NCBI GenBank assembly: GCA_958431225.1
Contig: OY288107.1
Coordinates: forward strand, 2,011,501-2,075,500
DNA length: 64,000 nt
Direction: 5' to 3'
From: an uncultured Alphaproteobacteria bacterium
GTDB lineage: Bacteria; Pseudomonadota; Alphaproteobacteria; Puniceispirillales; UBA1172
The translations under genes were made by a program, and so were the position numbers. Positions 62,942 to 64,000 of this stretch are shown in pieces. Every line of letters begins with the position of its first letter. The stretch's first letter is position 1. Under the pieces are notes generated by a model. It made no database searches. It was given only the letters and a program-made list of their open reading frames with translations, and was not told the origin of the DNA.

Positions 62942-63726
62942 GGCTGTTTTTGCTCGCTTGCGGTTAGGTAAATGTCGCCGAATTGTTGGTCTTGGCGGAG
63001 GTGGGCTTGTCCGTCGCGCACCATTTCTAAACTAGCCGAAAAATGCGCGGCAAGGGCGGAACGATAATCAAACGCGCTTTGCAGATTCGGTGGCAGAAAC
63101 GACAGCAGATTATTCCAGCCTTTGTTGTCTTTTATCAAACTGCTTAATCGCGCCACCGCTTCTTCAATGCTGTAAAGATGCGAGGGGGTGATGGTTAGGA
63201 CCTCGGCATCTTGGCGTCCGGCAATTTGTCCGTAGGCTTCTAGCAAATCATAGAGGCTCGCCTGATGGGCGATGCGGATTTGCCGGTCGGGGTGCCAATT
63301 TGTGCCACTGCGAAACCGCGCCCGCCCTAGACGTGGGAGTGCCATTAAATCTTGGCTGGCTTTGCGCATGGCTTCAAGGCGGAGGAGTTGTTGTTTTAAC
63401 GCCTCTGCCATATCTAGCGTTTCTAGTGCCTCATCGGGTTCGGGTTCGGGCAACAACAACCGCGATTTCAAATAGGCAAGCCACGCCGCCATCACCAAAT
63501 AATCCGCCGCGATGTCAATATCCAATTCCTCCGCCCGCGAGATATAGGCGAGATATTGTTCCGCCAATGGCAAGATGGCAATTTCCGCGAGGTCAATTTT
63601 TTGGTCGCGCGCGAGTTCAAGCAATAAATCAATCGGGCCTTCATAACCATCAAGCACCAGAAAAAACGACAACTGATGCGAGTTATTGCGGGGGTCTTCT
63701 TGGAAAGTGTCATTTATGGGAGGCAT
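62938..63726 (-). CDS. scpA: segregation and condensation protein A
   Basis: 262 aa kleisin. The N-terminal Smc-binding helix FFLVLDGYEGPIDLLLELARDQKIDLAEI is diagnostic, then QYLAYISRAEELDID and LVMAAWLAYLKSRLLLPEP. It bridges Smc heads with ScpB. ScpA-ScpB overlap by 4 nt. Upstream, a SPOR protein ends after an 11-nt gap, with no nagZ between. Confidence 0.95.
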   Translation of the reverse strand: MPPINDTFQEDPRNNSHQLSFFLVLDGYEGPIDLLLELARDQKIDLAEIAILPLAEQYLAYISRAEELDIDIAADYLVMAAWLAYLKSRLLLPEPEPDEALETLDMAEALKQQLLRLEAMRKASQDLMALPRLGRARFRSGTNWHPDRQIRIAHQASLYDLLEAYGQIAGRQDAEVLTITPSHLYSIEEAVARLSSLIKDNKGWNNLLSFLPPNLQSAFDYRSALAAHFSASLEMVRDGQAHLRQDQQFGDIYLTASEQKQP

Positions 63727-63737
63727 GAGGGGCGCAC

Positions 63738-64000
63738 CTAATTTGCTTTATTCAGGATGCAATCCTGCCCGACGGATTTTAGCACATTGCAAAAATTACG
63801 CGCATCACCGCGTGTCATGGGCGCGCTGACTATGCGCCAAAACTGCCCTTTCTCGCCGGCATCGTGGAACATGGTGGTGAAACTTTCCCCAGATTTGAGG
63901 CGCGCGCGGTGTTTTTCGGTTAGCAAGGCGGCGTTGCGCTTGGCGCGGGCTTCATCACGAAACGACGCAAGTTGGACGTGGTAAAGCGGGGTGTTGGGGT
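63738..64000 (-). CDS. SPOR-domain protein, C-terminal fragment (cut by window edge)
   Basis: The open frame runs in from the right edge and ends at 63738. The readable part is YHVQLASFRDEARAKR, then FHDAGEKGQFWRIV and the ending CNVLKSVGQDCILNK. The Q-L-A-S-F start and the late cysteines resemble SPOR peptidoglycan-binding domains. In alphaproteobacteria a SPOR protein usually lies before nagZ-scpA-scpB; nagZ is missing here. Domains upstream of the window are unknown. Confidence 0.75.
   Translation of the reverse strand, partial: PNTPLYHVQLASFRDEARAKRNAALLTEKHRARLKSGESFTTMFHDAGEKGQFWRIVSAPMTRGDARNFCNVLKSVGQDCILNKAN

Overview
The window reads as a compact alphaproteobacterial chromosome segment. 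The evidence is gene content and order. A dusB(nifR3)-ntrB-ntrC-ntrY-ntrX-trkA-hfq run, a fused ispDF, a COQ10-type ubiquinone-binding protein, an NDUFAF3/NDUFAF6-like gene pair behind secDF, and the run SPOR-scpA-scpB-tatA-tatB-tatC-serS-surE-pcm-M23-yajC-secD-secF are all alphaproteobacterial signatures. Genes are tightly packed: ATGA/TGATG overlaps dominate and several convergent genes overlap at their 3' ends. I cannot name the genus from sequence alone.

Layout. 1-3.7 kb: 3' end of lpd, lipA and coq10 on +; pncC, pgpA and ispDF on -. 3.8-12.8 kb: dusB, two NtrB/C-type two-component pairs, trkA and hfq on +. 12.8-22.3 kb: mazG, a DUF502 membrane protein, recG, sdhE, mfd, a FrnE-like DsbA protein and hflX. 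22.3-27.6 kb is the plastic part of the window. It holds a possible broken membrane ORF, a nuclease fragment coupled to a lipoprotein, an aldo/keto reductase - zinc ribbon - EamA transporter operon, and a mosaic tandem array of six small antitoxin-like genes and two RelE/ParE-type toxins. The array ends at the 3' end of a tRNA-Ser gene. 27.7-36.7 kb: cell-wall genes (mltB-like, rlpA, a D,D-carboxypeptidase), then tmk, holB, metG, tatD-like, a metallo-hydrolase and a second EamA transporter. 36.7-37.4 kb is AT-rich, with a large inverted repeat that contains a dif-like site and a small membrane protein of unknown function. 37.4-42.7 kb: a TPP riboswitch controls thiBPQ and an acetolactate-synthase-like TPP enzyme. 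42.7-51.1 kb: tRNA-Lys, coaD, gyrA and ssb on -; uvrA and trmFO on +. 51.1-64 kb: secretion, cell-envelope and chromosome-partition genes on -, with a DUF815 ATPase on +.

The genes form several functional blocks: isoprenoid and phospholipid synthesis, nitrogen sensing, DNA repair and replication, peptidoglycan remodelling, thiamine import, and protein export through both Sec and Tat. The most unusual items are the toxin-antitoxin array (25.5-27.5 kb), a TatA whose tail carries six AT-hook-like GRP motifs, an RNA hairpin that would hide the tatB ribosome binding site, and the dif-like inverted repeat near 36.7 kb. No CRISPR array, prophage or complete insertion sequence was seen.
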